Below are positions 5,373-5,659 of a DNA stretch of 5,659 nt, piece by piece (position 1 is the stretch's first letter; each line of letters starts with the position of its first letter). The DNA is taken from the NCBI GenBank assembly GCA_003524705.1, contig DQGV01000462.1:1-5659 (forward strand). Reading direction: 5' to 3'. The translations under genes and the position numbers were made by a program. The notes below the pieces were generated by a model, which was given only the letters and a program-made list of their open reading frames with translations, was not told where the DNA came from and did not search any database. The stretch comes from Anaerolineae bacterium. GTDB taxonomy: Bacteria > Chloroflexota > Anaerolineae > Anaerolineales > Villigracilaceae.

Positions 5373-5659
5373 TTAATCAAAATATAAATTCAAATCTGAA
5401 CAATCAAAGCGATTGCCACAGTTGGGACAAGTCACTTTGCAATTTTTCTCGTACATTTCATTACCACAACGGTCGCAAATCCAAACTTTCTTCTCGGTCC
5501 ACTGAATCTTTTTGAAAAGCGAAATATCAAACTCACTGATTTTTTCTTTTCCCAATCGTTCAATTTCATTCATTACATTTCTTGCATCTTCTTGAAATTG
5601 TTTGATGTTGATTCCTCTACAAACATCATTCCAACCTTCTAACCAACGTTGGCTTCTTT
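5373..5659 (-). CDS. Zinc-ribbon protein of unknown function (5' end beyond window)
   Basis: A C-terminal fragment of at least 94 residues. The ATG at 5573 would give 66 residues, but the frame stays open to the right edge and the extra 28 residues look like real protein (Trp, Cys and charged residues, helical in part: RWLEGWNDVCRG, then FQEDARNV). No good ribosome site precedes that ATG, so the gene most likely starts outside the window. Counting from that Met, the C-terminus carries CDRC (33-36), Cys45, CPNC (49-52) and Cys58. CxxC pairs spaced this way, each followed by Gly, are typical of a zinc ribbon that binds one structural zinc for nucleic-acid or protein contact. The visible part has no signal peptide or membrane segment, so it is probably cytoplasmic. 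I do not recognise the family. The M50-like gene follows after 14 bases. Confidence 0.75.
   Translation of the reverse strand, partial: RSQRWLEGWNDVCRGINIKQFQEDARNVMNEIERLGKEKISEFDISLFKKIQWTEKKVWICDRCGNEMYEKNCKVTCPNCGNRFDCSDLNLYFD

Noticed and set aside
5373..5573. A complete 66-residue zinc-ribbon gene starting at the ATG at 5573
   Set aside because: The frame continues open to the right edge with protein-like composition, and no clear ribosome binding site precedes this ATG. A truncated longer gene is more likely.

Overview
The window looks like chromosomal DNA of a Gram-positive-like or monoderm environmental bacterium, most likely Chloroflexota (Anaerolineae). This is inferred from gene style: a GAF-SpoIIE phosphatase, small M50 membrane proteases, and a very large Asn/Gly/Thr-rich secreted beta-helix protein with a Pro-rich hinge and a C-terminal beta domain ending GVFVLV. 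The DNA is moderately AT-rich. No marker gene is present, so the assignment is tentative. No rRNA, tRNA, CRISPR array, insertion sequence or phage gene was seen.

Layout. Bases 1-963 (+) hold the 3' part of a GAF-SpoIIE-type PP2C phosphatase, cut by the window edge. An 84-base convergent spacer follows, containing a 65-base imperfect inverted repeat. Bases 1048-1788 (-) encode a six-helix-type M50 site-2 protease with intact HELGH and LDG motifs. A 228-base divergent spacer (1789-2016) carries two promoter-like -35/-10 pairs for the right-hand gene. Bases 2017-4782 (+) encode a 921-residue secreted parallel beta-helix protein. A perfect 17-bp hairpin with A and T tracts (4801-4840) acts as a bidirectional terminator and also contains the last codons of the next, convergent gene. 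Bases 4816-5358 (-) encode a 180-residue M50-like membrane protein whose catalytic Glu is replaced by Cys (HCLGH). Fourteen bases upstream of it lies a zinc-ribbon gene (5373 to beyond 5659, -) that runs off the right edge; these two probably form an operon.

How they may fit together. The secreted beta-helix gene is flanked by one apparently active and one apparently inactive M50 membrane protein. Nothing in the sequence proves a functional link. The most informative observations are the pseudoprotease signature, the strict two-rung A/B alternation of the beta-helix, its 544-residue stretch without Lys or Arg, and the terminator hairpin that doubles as coding sequence.
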